A stretch of DNA of 64,000 bases. Source: Bolinopsis microptera. Its lineage: Eukaryota > Ctenophora > Tentaculata > Lobata > Bolinopsidae. A program made the translations under genes and the position numbers. The notes beneath the pieces were generated by a model. It was not told the origin of the DNA. It saw nothing but the letters and a program-made list of their open reading frames with translations, and ran no database searches. Shown here one piece after another: positions 48,721 through 57,782 of the stretch (within the stretch, counting starts at the first letter, position 1; every line of letters starts with the position of its first letter). Where the stretch lies: the NCBI RefSeq assembly GCF_026151205.1, contig NC_087074.1, forward strand, positions 5,146,001 through 5,210,000. Direction: 5' to 3'.

Positions 48721-49305
48721 CACTACTATATAACAAATAATTTGAGCAATGGTTATGTTAACAATGAACTAGAGACCTTGTTTGGACGATGGGGGGCTCA
48801 AGGAGGATGGATCACTGCTCCTAGAAAATGAGTTGAGTTGTCAGTTCGGTTCGTCATGTGTTCACATACCACTAGTCACTACACCTAATAAAAAACCATT
48901 GCTAGTCCAAAAAATTATATAGTAGTGTTGAAGTATTCCAAGATAGGCATTCTCTGAATACCTGTCTCAACAAATTTTTTGCCCTGAATTTATTTATTTT
49001 TACTCTGAAAATTCTGCTCAAACAATTTTACCTACACACTTAACAATTTCAAACCAAATCACCCCATCCAAACCCAGTTTGTCCTGTTGTTGTTAGTGTG
49101 TCTGACCTTTGAATGATTTACATATTTTTGAATACTTCAATCACTCTTTTGAAAGTTCTTGAAAAAATTCTATTCAATCATATTCCCACTTAACCCACCT
49201 CATATCACTCACAATGAACCGGCTGATGCTCTTCTCCTTTCAGGTGCAGGGGTCTGTCCAAGCTGGCCCCCTGGACTCCGGACATATCTCTGATATCATA
49301 TCATC

Positions 49306-51387
49306 ATGGCTACTACCTCAAGTGCTAGTACCCAAAGGCGTTCCCCTAGACACACTCCTCCTCCTACCAACCCAGGATCCAGAGCTAGCATGTCACCATC
49401 CGGCAGAGGAGCTTCCTCCCAAAAGAAGAAACCTCTAGCAGACAACAAAGCCCTGCGCAGGAACAGCCCTAGTGCAATGGCCCAGAAAGCTGTGCTGGGT
49501 AAACGCCCATCAAAGTCACCCCAAGAACAACCAGAGACATCTGTTCTTAAACCTCCAGGTAATCTGGTTATTGAAAAGATCAGCCCAAACCTGATATCAG
49601 CTTTAGAATCATCGAACCTCAGAGAGAGCCCCAGCAGTCCAATGAGCCCTCTGTACAAGTCCTTTCCTCCATTCTCCCGTGCTGAAGAGTCTGCTGAAGA
49701 ACTTGAAATCCAGGATAAACCTACAGTAAAACAACGGGCTTCAAAGAGTGATTGTCCTTGCCGATCAACATCAGATGGTAAGGAATGGAAGTTCAAGTGT
49801 ACCAGATGTTTTCAGCACTGGCATGCTTCCTGTTGCAATCTCAAGGGTGCTAACAACATTCAGCACGATACACCTCTTGAAGCTTCTCTGAATATGATTC
49901 TCTCAGAATGGCTATGTCCATGGTGTTTCGATACATCATTCCCCAGACCAGGCTCCAGCATGTCAGCCAAGATGGACAACAACCTAAAGAGCTCTGTAGA
50001 CTACAGCCAGAACATACAGGCTATATCAGATGCTATTTCTAATGCTGTTGGTAACAGTATGCCTACTGTGGAGATTGTATCCCTGGAGACAAGACTGAAG
50101 AAGCTGAGTCAAGAGATTCATGAATTTCAGCAGTCCAGAAGTCCATCTGAAGCACCACCTGCTACAGAAATCCCCCTCCCTAAATGCACAGAACCTCCAG
50201 TGTGTGATTACCTGGTCGATGTGCTAAGTGCTGAGATCCTCAAAGAAGTTACAGAGTTTCTCCTGGAGAGCCAAGCTAGTAATAAGTTCATCCCGAAGAA
50301 TGGAAGACAGGTCCTCAAGTTTGGGGAAGACTACTCTTATACTGGTGATTCAGACCCACCCCTATCCCCCACAATCCCAGCACCCCTTGCCTCAGCCATA
50401 GACGCAGTTACATCAAAGTGCAGACTGACCCATAAGCCCAACTCCATCCTAATAAACTACTACCCTCCCTCAGTTGATACCACCACTAGTAGCAAGCTCC
50501 CTTTTCACTCTGACGATGAGTCTGAGATTATTGCTAACTCAGAAATTGCTACTATCAGCATAGGCGACGTCAGGAAGGTGTGCTTTAAGTGCATCTATGA
50601 GACCGGAAACGAAGCCTCAACTGAGTATGTTCATAGTGTGAGTCCAGAATCTAACTCAGTGTATGTGATGACACGATCGTCACAAGCCTGGTATCGTCAC
50701 GGTATTGATGAAACAGGTCCTGCTGAAACTCAGTCTTCTGTGCAGACAGGAAGGTTCTCCATCACACTGAGAACTGTGAGCAAACAGTTTAGCCGGAGCT
50801 GCATCATCATGGGCGACTCTAACACCAAGCCCATCAAGTTCGGTGTCGGTACTGGAACCCTTGGACAGTCCTTCCCAGGTGAACGTGTTAAAGCCAACAA
50901 GGTCAGTGCAATAGACCCTAAGCTCTGCATTGGTTATAGCAACGTCATCTTAGTTTGTGGGACCAACGATCTACGAGTTGAAAATGTGCAGTCACCTGGT
51001 GATATACACCAGCTGGTAGACATTCTCCACCTGAAAATCCAGCAGATCCAGAAACTGTGCCCTAAGGCGAAGTTGTTTGTCACAGCAGTTTTACCGTCTA
51101 GACTCCCTAAGATGAATAAAAACATTATGGCATTCAACAGCTTGGTTGATGAAATGTTGTACTCTAGCTTTAACCAGACTGTATGGCACCTTGGTGTTGG
51201 CCACTTTTTAGACGGTAAAGGGTTGCTTGCTATGAAACTCACGAGAAATGGTGATGAAATCCATCTCGGAGAGCTTGGTATTGCTAAATTTGTGAGATGT
51301 CTGAAACAGTGGGTGTATGTGAGGGAGAGACAGGAGAGAGTAAGACAAAGGAAGGCCACCCGACCAGTGGGAGTTTATCCCACTTAG
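49306..51387 (+). CDS. LINE ORF1 with zinc finger and SGNH esterase domain
   Basis: 693 residues. The N-terminal ~140 are basic and Ser/Pro-rich. Residues ~149-207 form a PHD-like Cys/His finger (CPCRS ... CTRCFQHWHASC ... WLCPWC). Residues ~499-655 contain an SGNH/GDSL esterase with the blocks IIMGDSN (nucleophile Ser), VCGTNDLR and DEIHL (catalytic Asp/His). ORF1 proteins of CR1-type LINEs bind RNA and carry such esterases. The ATG at 49306 is the first in frame. ORF2 starts 6 bases after the stop and in the same frame. Confidence 0.92.
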   Translation: MATTSSASTQRRSPRHTPPPTNPGSRASMSPSGRGASSQKKKPLADNKALRRNSPSAMAQKAVLGKRPSKSPQEQPETSVLKPPGNLVIEKISPNLISALESSNLRESPSSPMSPLYKSFPPFSRAEESAEELEIQDKPTVKQRASKSDCPCRSTSDGKEWKFKCTRCFQHWHASCCNLKGANNIQHDTPLEASLNMILSEWLCPWCFDTSFPRPGSSMSAKMDNNLKSSVDYSQNIQAISDAISNAVGNSMPTVEIVSLETRLKKLSQEIHEFQQSRSPSEAPPATEIPLPKCTEPPVCDYLVDVLSAEILKEVTEFLLESQASNKFIPKNGRQVLKFGEDYSYTGDSDPPLSPTIPAPLASAIDAVTSKCRLTHKPNSILINYYPPSVDTTTSSKLPFHSDDESEIIANSEIATISIGDVRKVCFKCIYETGNEASTEYVHSVSPESNSVYVMTRSSQAWYRHGIDETGPAETQSSVQTGRFSITLRTVSKQFSRSCIIMGDSNTKPIKFGVGTGTLGQSFPGERVKANKVSAIDPKLCIGYSNVILVCGTNDLRVENVQSPGDIHQLVDILHLKIQQIQKLCPKAKLFVTAVLPSRLPKMNKNIMAFNSLVDEMLYSSFNQTVWHLGVGHFLDGKGLLAMKLTRNGDEIHLGELGIAKFVRCLKQWVYVRERQERVRQRKATRPVGVYPT

Positions 51388-51393
51388 TTTATC

Positions 51394-54300
51394 ATGATTA
51401 TGAAACTTATTAAAGATGTGTGCGACCCCTGTAGTAAATACATTAATATTGGCCAGCCACTCTTAGAATGTGAAAATTGCAGCAAAGTTGTTCATACTAA
51501 GTGCTTCAGATCCGCGAAATTTACAAGCAAAAACGGTCTATGGATGTGCAGTGATTGCTGTAGTACAATAGAAGATAGGTATTGCCCATTTCCAAGCAGC
51601 CAAAGGTATGATGATTCAGATAAATTCTATGATACAAACAACCAGGAAGATGTCACCATAGCTAAATTCTCTTCAATACTTGAAGACTGTAAGCGTTACA
51701 CAAAACAAGAACTAGCAAACTCAATCAGCAAACTTTTTCCTGAGAAAAATAAAAATTCTGCTTATCTGCCCGCTCTGTTTTGCAATATAGATGGGTTTGC
51801 TAGTAATTTTGACAGCTTTTTAATAGAACATAAGACCCTCCCGTGTAATTTTGATGTCATTGGATTGGCTGAGACCAACATCGATCCAAGCCAACAAGGC
51901 TTATACCAAATCCCCTCCTATACAACATTTTGTCAAGTACCATTCCCTGATAAGAAAAAAGGAACAGGAGTATCCTTATATGTCTCTGATCGCCTGAATG
52001 CTGTAGTAATCGAAAATCTATCTCACTGTACAAAAGATATTGAGTGCTTATTTGTTGAAATTACTCTTAGCTCGGGTGATAAACTGACATATGGGGTTGC
52101 TTATCGTCCTCCAAATGGCTGTAGTGAGACCTTTTGTCAAACTCTTGAGGATATATCTAAGCAGTTGGCTGGTAAAAAGTTCCATATTCTTGGCGATTTT
52201 AACTCTAACCTCCTCAATGTACAAACCTCCAGCCAGCTATTTGAGGACACGTTACTTCGTAACAATATGTATCCTACTATATCACTTGCTACCCACTTCC
52301 GTCCTAACTGTAAAAACTCATGTATTGACAATATCCTCACATCAGAGATAGATCATGTACTTCTCTCCGGTGTATTGAATGATAGGATTGGTGACCATGC
52401 CTTTATATTCACCTTCACGTCAATTCCTACCGAAAACAGTACTGAAAAACTTAAACATGTTCGCTACTATGATTATTCAAGTTCCAAACTCACTAATTTT
52501 GTTAATGAACTCGAGGTGAAGGTGAATGACTTGACTCCCTCGGTAAACTTCAATGAGTTCTTGGACTGCTTCAATGAAACACTTGATAAACACTGTAAGC
52601 TTGATGTACCAAAAGTTACCAAAAGGACTCCCAAACTCAACCCGTGGATTACCGATGGAATCATTGTCTCAGTTGAAAGAAAACATGAACTCTGTAGAGA
52701 CTGGTCAAGCACTGTAACAAATAGAAACCCTGAGGGTAATGTACTGCTCTATAAAGTCTTCAGTGACTACCGAAGAATGCTTAAAAGTATTATCAAGGTC
52801 GCCAAACGATCGTACTACTGCAATGAAATCCATAAAAATATAGAAAACAGCAAAAAAACGTGGCAGATAATCAATGAGCTCAGGGGCAAGAAAAAGAAGC
52901 AAACTAAGCCTCCCTTTATCATAAACAACGAACGAATCATGAATCGTAGAGTCATAGCCAATGGATTCAACTCTTACTTTGTTTCTATTGCCCCTAAGCT
53001 CAATGAAACACTTAGTAGCAGTGAGGCCTCTGGTTTACCAATTCTCCCTATAAAAACATTCTATGATTTCCTTGGAAAGACTAATGAAAAATCGATTATG
53101 TTAGAAGACTGTACACCTTATGAGATAACGGAAATAATAAAAGGATTTGAAAATGGAAAAGCAAGTGATATTCCTGTTAGTGTAATCAAAAGATCATCTC
53201 ACGTAATTACACCGATCCTTAGTCGATACATCAACATCTTAATGTCTAATGGCACGTTCCCCGACGTTCTAAAGACTGGTAGAATAACTCCTGTATTTAA
53301 GAAGGGAAACCCTGAAGAGATAGAAAACTACCGCCCAATCTCTACTCTCTCTATATTTGGTAAAATCTTTGAAAAGATCATTTACTCAAGAATATATTCG
53401 TTTGCTAGCTCACAGGGTATAATATCTAAAACACAATTTGGCTTCAGGCAGTCACACTCTACTTCACATGCAGTTAATCACTCAGTAAACCTTATAACTG
53501 AATCTCTAAAACTTAAGCATCATGTCTTAGGCATATTCATAGACCTTAGCAAAGCTTTTGATACAATAGATCATGGTACATTACTTGTCAAATTACAGGG
53601 CTATGGGATACGTGGGGTGGCAAATGATCTTATAAAAAGTTACTTAACAAATAGATCACAATATACTGAAGTTGTTGGTGAGAAATCTGACGCCTTGAAA
53701 ATACAGTTTGGAGTCCCTCAGGGTTCGATTCTTGGACCTCTCTTATTTCTCCTATATATTAATGATATCGCCAACAGCTCCAGTTTGGGATCATTTGTCA
53801 CCTTCGCTGATGACACCAATATATTTGTGACTGGGAAATCTAAAAAGGAGGCATATATGCGTGGTAATTCTCTTTTAGCTAGTTTATATTCCTACATGCG
53901 AGCAAACAAACTCCATGTCAACTTGTCTAAATGCTGTTTCATTCACTTTAAACCAGCATCGTCCTCCCAGACTGACAATAATTCTGAATATACTCTAACC
54001 ATTGATAACTTTCCAATAAAACAAGTTGCATCTGCTAAGTTTCTGGGAGTCGTCATCGATGAAAAGCTAACCTGGGAAGAACATATAAAATCACTTAGGC
54101 GTTCTCTCAGCCATGCAACATCAACTCTCTGCCGCCTACGCTGCTCCCTCCCAGATTTCTTACACCGCCAGTTGTATTACACTCTATTTGAATCACACCT
54201 CTCCTATTGTATCACGGTTTGGGGTGGGGCAGCCAAAACTCGTATAAGTTCTGTATTCAAAGCACAAAAATATTGTCTCAGGGTACTGTTTGGCGACAGG

Positions 54301-54789
54301 GAGGCATACCTAGATAAATTTAAGACCTGTGCTCGTGCTCGACCGTTTGGCAACCAAAATCTGAACAAAAAATTTTTCTTGAAAGAGCACACGAAACCTT
54401 TGTTCAAGGAACACGGAATACTTGCCGTCCAAAACCTGTACACTTACCATTGTTTCCTTGAGCTCTATAAAATCATGAAATTCCGTGCTCCGATTTCCCT
54501 CCATGAAAATTTCACCTGCTCAAGTAGGAAACCCACCCTTATACTAAGCCAAGCAGACCCCCCTGACAACTTCAATAGCAGAACGACTCGTATTTGGAAC
54601 GTAATTGTGCCTAAGCTTGGTATACGTGACTACTGTCTAAGTGTGGCCTGCCTGAAGTCTAGGATGAAGCAATCACTGCTCGTCAACCAGCATAACCATG
54701 CTGATCTTGATTGGACAAACAAAGATTTCGAATGCTCTAATCTAAATTTTGACATTAAGTCTACCCTAGGGTCCACACATCCAAAATGA
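51394..54789 (+). CDS. LINE ORF2: PHD finger, endonuclease and reverse transcriptase
   Basis: 1,131 residues without interruption. Residues ~9-53 are a PHD-type finger (CDPCSKY ... LECENCSKVVHTKC ... WMCSDC). Residues ~125-340 are an APE-type endonuclease: AETNI, YRPPNG, HILGDFNSN, CIDNILTS and GDHAFIF carry the catalytic Glu, Asp, Asn and His positions. Residues ~620-880 are the reverse transcriptase: ITPVFKKGNPE, NYRPIS, GFRQSHST, FIDLSKAFDTIDH, VPQGSILGPLLF and the catalytic FADD. A C-terminal domain follows. All key residues are intact, so it is a candidate for an active element. The start could also be by readthrough of the preceding TAG. Confidence 0.95.
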   Translation: MIMKLIKDVCDPCSKYINIGQPLLECENCSKVVHTKCFRSAKFTSKNGLWMCSDCCSTIEDRYCPFPSSQRYDDSDKFYDTNNQEDVTIAKFSSILEDCKRYTKQELANSISKLFPEKNKNSAYLPALFCNIDGFASNFDSFLIEHKTLPCNFDVIGLAETNIDPSQQGLYQIPSYTTFCQVPFPDKKKGTGVSLYVSDRLNAVVIENLSHCTKDIECLFVEITLSSGDKLTYGVAYRPPNGCSETFCQTLEDISKQLAGKKFHILGDFNSNLLNVQTSSQLFEDTLLRNNMYPTISLATHFRPNCKNSCIDNILTSEIDHVLLSGVLNDRIGDHAFIFTFTSIPTENSTEKLKHVRYYDYSSSKLTNFVNELEVKVNDLTPSVNFNEFLDCFNETLDKHCKLDVPKVTKRTPKLNPWITDGIIVSVERKHELCRDWSSTVTNRNPEGNVLLYKVFSDYRRMLKSIIKVAKRSYYCNEIHKNIENSKKTWQIINELRGKKKKQTKPPFIINNERIMNRRVIANGFNSYFVSIAPKLNETLSSSEASGLPILPIKTFYDFLGKTNEKSIMLEDCTPYEITEIIKGFENGKASDIPVSVIKRSSHVITPILSRYINILMSNGTFPDVLKTGRITPVFKKGNPEEIENYRPISTLSIFGKIFEKIIYSRIYSFASSQGIISKTQFGFRQSHSTSHAVNHSVNLITESLKLKHHVLGIFIDLSKAFDTIDHGTLLVKLQGYGIRGVANDLIKSYLTNRSQYTEVVGEKSDALKIQFGVPQGSILGPLLFLLYINDIANSSSLGSFVTFADDTNIFVTGKSKKEAYMRGNSLLASLYSYMRANKLHVNLSKCCFIHFKPASSSQTDNNSEYTLTIDNFPIKQVASAKFLGVVIDEKLTWEEHIKSLRRSLSHATSTLCRLRCSLPDFLHRQLYYTLFESHLSYCITVWGGAAKTRISSVFKAQKYCLRVLFGDREAYLDKFKTCARARPFGNQNLNKKFFLKEHTKPLFKEHGILAVQNLYTYHCFLELYKIMKFRAPISLHENFTCSSRKPTLILSQADPPDNFNSRTTRIWNVIVPKLGIRDYCLSVACLKSRMKQSLLVNQHNHADLDWTNKDFECSNLNFDIKSTLGSTHPK

Positions 54790-54965
54790 TTATCTTGAAA
54801 TTGAAAATTAGCTGGGTGTGCATTTTCCTTTGTCTTACTAACGTGTGTGAGCGCAGTGTAGTGAGAAAGTGTTTTTAACAGATTTATTATTAGACTTAGG
54901 ATTATGATTTTTAATATATTACATTGATATAAGATTTATTTTTGATAGGTACTTAATAAAGTTGA

Positions 54966-55967
54966 TGAATTTCCCTCCCTATTAAAATTTTAAACCCATT
55001 TAGTGAAAATTGATAAACGAAGATCTAGATATTGATACATATTATAACCAACATTGCTTATATTCTGCCTTGTAAACAAAGAGCAAATCTTCTTAATGCC
55101 TTCTTCCTGTCCTAAAACTAAAACTTCATCCTATTAAAGTAAAGGCCAGTTGTTACCACAAGCTATTATACCGTCCCTCTCAAAAACATGCCTCAGCCTC
55201 CATCAAAAACAATTTTAGTTTTCAGTCCTTCTAGTTTCCAAAAATCTACCGAGCTAGTGTTCTGGTGTGCACAAAAGCCCCTAAGCCCGTGCATTCCTTG
55301 CCCCGCTAGCTGCCAGTCCTTGACAAACTTCCAATAGCAAAGATCAACTAGTCATTTACAAATTGAGCACTATACAATTTTAATTGTTTTAAATATTTGA
55401 CTTTGTAAAATGAGCTAAAACATTGATTTATTAGTTTCATTGATTTATTAGTTTCATTGATATAAACTCCGTCACGTTTTTATAGTGTGACAAAGTTTAC
55501 AACTCACTGCCGGCCGCATTTAGGTGATATCTTATCGTCTGATAAAGATATCGTTATGCGACAAAGTTTATCTAGAGGATGAAACGATTATCTTAGGGTT
55601 AGAGGGTTTATATAGTTTCATAGTGTGACACATTTTACATCATCGTGCCATTCAGTAGGGTCACTAATATTTACCAATATCCTCAAACTTCAATGAACGT
55701 GTCCATATAAGAGTCAATTTTGATTTTAGCCTATACCGTGATCTTCATTACATCTGCTATAGTGATACCCAGTGTTATGATAGGTAGTATATAAGCTTAC
55801 TGATTGTTCTACTATAGTAACTAGTAACTAGTAACTAATAACTAGTAACAGTAGTAACTAATAACTAGTAACCAATGACTTTTTAGTTTAATTGGAATCA
55901 GTTACTGGTTAATTTTTCTACGAATCTATTCTTGGACTAAAGTTAAACTATTAATTAAGTGATTCAG
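54966..55967. repeat. Region right of the LINE with GTGACAAAGTTTAC motifs
   Basis: The motif family seen left of the LINE reappears (GTGACAAAGTTTACA at about 55485, GCGACAAAGTTTAT at 55557, GTGACACATTTTACAT at 55624). A 22-bp tandem pair lies at 55424-55465 and a TAACTAGTAAC repeat at 55818-55872. The LINE therefore appears to have inserted into a pre-existing block of this family. Confidence 0.6.
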
Positions 55968-56093
55968 CGGCACATGAAGAAGGTTCGAGAAGAGCGTACT
56001 AAGAAGTTCCTGGAACGTTGCCAGAAGTCCCCCCATGCCATGGTACTGAGTTTTCCCACCCGGAGGCTTCCCTGTAATAATGTCATGTTGCAG
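55968..56093 (+). CDS. Orphan 42-codon exon, family not recognised
   Basis: Preceded by an acceptor (GTGATTCAG) and followed by CAG|GTTTGT, a 126-base frame in phase 0 reads RHMKKVREERTKKFLERCQK, then SPHAMVLSFPTRRLP and CNNVMLQ. GC content, residue composition and splice borders look like a real exon, unlike the surrounding AT-rich DNA. No partner exon was confidently found on either side; 45417-45473 is a possible upstream partner. It lies inside the 13.6-kb element, so it may be captured host sequence or part of an unrecognised element gene. Confidence 0.55.
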
Positions 56094-56369
56094 GTTTGTT
56101 ACAATCGATCGTAACTTATATAATAATATTCTATTAACTTATGTTAAACTTAATATCATAACTTAAGGGAGGGGGTGGGGGGTCCAACTACATTTTTGTA
56201 CATGGCCACCAGATTTTTACCAAATGTACATGTACAAAAATGTACAAAAATGTACAAAATATGTTTTTTCCTGTTTGGAAATTCCCTGGATAGATTTACT
56301 TGCTGTGGCTAATTTACAATGACAGGTACATCACATGGGAATGTATTTGATTACTTTAACACCTCAAAA

Positions 56370-56720
56370 AATTGTAGCGCGATCTGCGTTACTGTGCCGC
56401 GCCGCGCACTCAATGAGGCTTCTCACAGATCGGCGAGATGCGCTACTGTGCCGCGCCGAGCTGAGATGAATTGACATCGTCAATTAAGTGCGAGACTGAG
56501 AAGCGCACTTATACATCCAGCAATAACTCGAGTTATACAAGAAGTGACTGTACGGCTGGTTGTAGCGCGATGCACTACTGGGTCGCGCGCGCGCATCCAA
56601 TAATGCTTCTCGCAACCAGATCGGCGAGATGCGAAAGATTGACATCGTGAATCAATACGGCTGGGTGTAATTTATGATCATAAGTTACACCCAGCCGTAC
56701 AGTCACTTCTTGTATAAGTC
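56370..56720. repeat. GC-rich repeat with 33-bp inverted ends
   Basis: TTATACAAGAAGTGACTGTA at 56533 pairs with its complement ending at 56717, and pairing extends over about 33 bases. Inside and upstream, the segments TGTAGCGCGAT and AGATCGGCGAGATGCG occur twice (about 56373 and 56558; 56430 and 56617). It may be a MITE or subterminal repeat of the large element. A TTGTAGCGCGATGCG copy also lies near its left end at 44345. Confidence 0.65.
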
Positions 56721-57782
56721 ACAATGACTATGTCGGCTCTCTCTCTCTCTCTACTCTCTGCTCCGTACTTTTACCTTCGATACTGTAATCCTGCCGCTCT
56801 CTAGCTGTGTTTATTTGGTGCCGTGATATGATTCTGATACGCATTCAATCGTTTCAATTTTGAAGCAGTCCCAGCTTGAAATTTGCATTTGATATGCTAC
56901 AGCGCTATAATTACATGCTACAGCGCTACTACATGTAGCACTGTCACACATATCACACAGAACAATATAAAATTTTTAATAACTTAAATGATAAATTAGC
57001 GCATATTGAAACGTTTCATATTTGATATTTCCAGAAAGTATAATTACCAAAACTCTATTTAACATCTAATGTTGCTCTTTTAGTAGTAGTATAGGTGGCA
57101 TGGTCATAATCTCATTTCTTGCTTACTGCATTGACCATTGTTATATATTAATGGTCTGGCCCGGCGCGCGCTACTTCGTAGCACTTTCCATTTCGAGAAG
57201 AAAGCGGCGCGCGCTACTTCGAAGAAATTTAGACGAATAACATCCGTCAAGCTTACTGATAGAAAGATGAAACTGCAGCTGATTCCCATGACCCCTCTTA
57301 GTTATTCGTGTTACATGTACAGCAACTTAGAAAGCAAGAGTATTCAACATTCAACACAACTGGCAAGTTTGATTGGTCATACCGCTACATTTTGAATTTT
57401 CACGTGAGTCGGCTTGATTAGATTATGCGAACGTTTTTTCTCGTTTTTTTGAACGTTTTTTGAAAAAAATAGAAAAAAGCACGTCTTTACTTTTTTAACT
57501 TTTTTTGAGTTGACCATTTACGTTTTTCACAACCCTGCTTTAATCAATAATCAACTACAACAAAAGAAATACTAGAAACAAAACTATAAGTATATACAAA
57601 GTGTGTTAGGTGTATTATATATACTGTATAATACAACTGGTGTGCAAGCAGGAAAATACTAGACTCCTAAAATACACGGATAAATACAAGTAACTGAAAT
57701 ACACGGAAATGTGTGTAATATCTTAATAATAGAGGTCAGCAATACAACAGACGAACGGAAAACGTGTAACTGGTGCAAGAAC

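Larger units (their letters stand above)
48780..54965 (+). mobile_element. Nearly full-length LINE of the CR1/L2 type
   Basis: Two uninterrupted ORFs (49306-51387 and 51394-54789) are preceded by about 500 bases of candidate 5' UTR and followed by a short 3' UTR with AATAAA near 54955. The esterase-bearing ORF1 and EEP endonuclease/RT ORF2 layout is that of the CR1/L2 group. The outer limits are approximate because no target duplication was identified. Open frames over 5.4 kb imply a young copy. Confidence 0.85.
43968..57537. mobile_element. 13.6-kb composite element with hAT-like TIRs and 8-bp target duplication
   Basis: Left end CAGGGTTGTGAAATACGT; right end ACGTTTTTCACAACCCTG. The first ~18 bases are inverse copies with one mismatch. 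The flanks carry the perfect octamer CTTTAATC immediately outside both ends (43960-43967 and 57538-57545). CAGGG termini and an 8-bp duplication fit hAT transposition. No hAT transposase was found inside. The contents are CACGTG and hairpin clusters, a CCCT microsatellite, a dispersed GTGACGAAATTTAC family, a nearly intact LINE and one host-like exon. It is either a very large non-autonomous element grown by nested insertions, or a transposon that captured host sequence. Confidence 0.8.
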
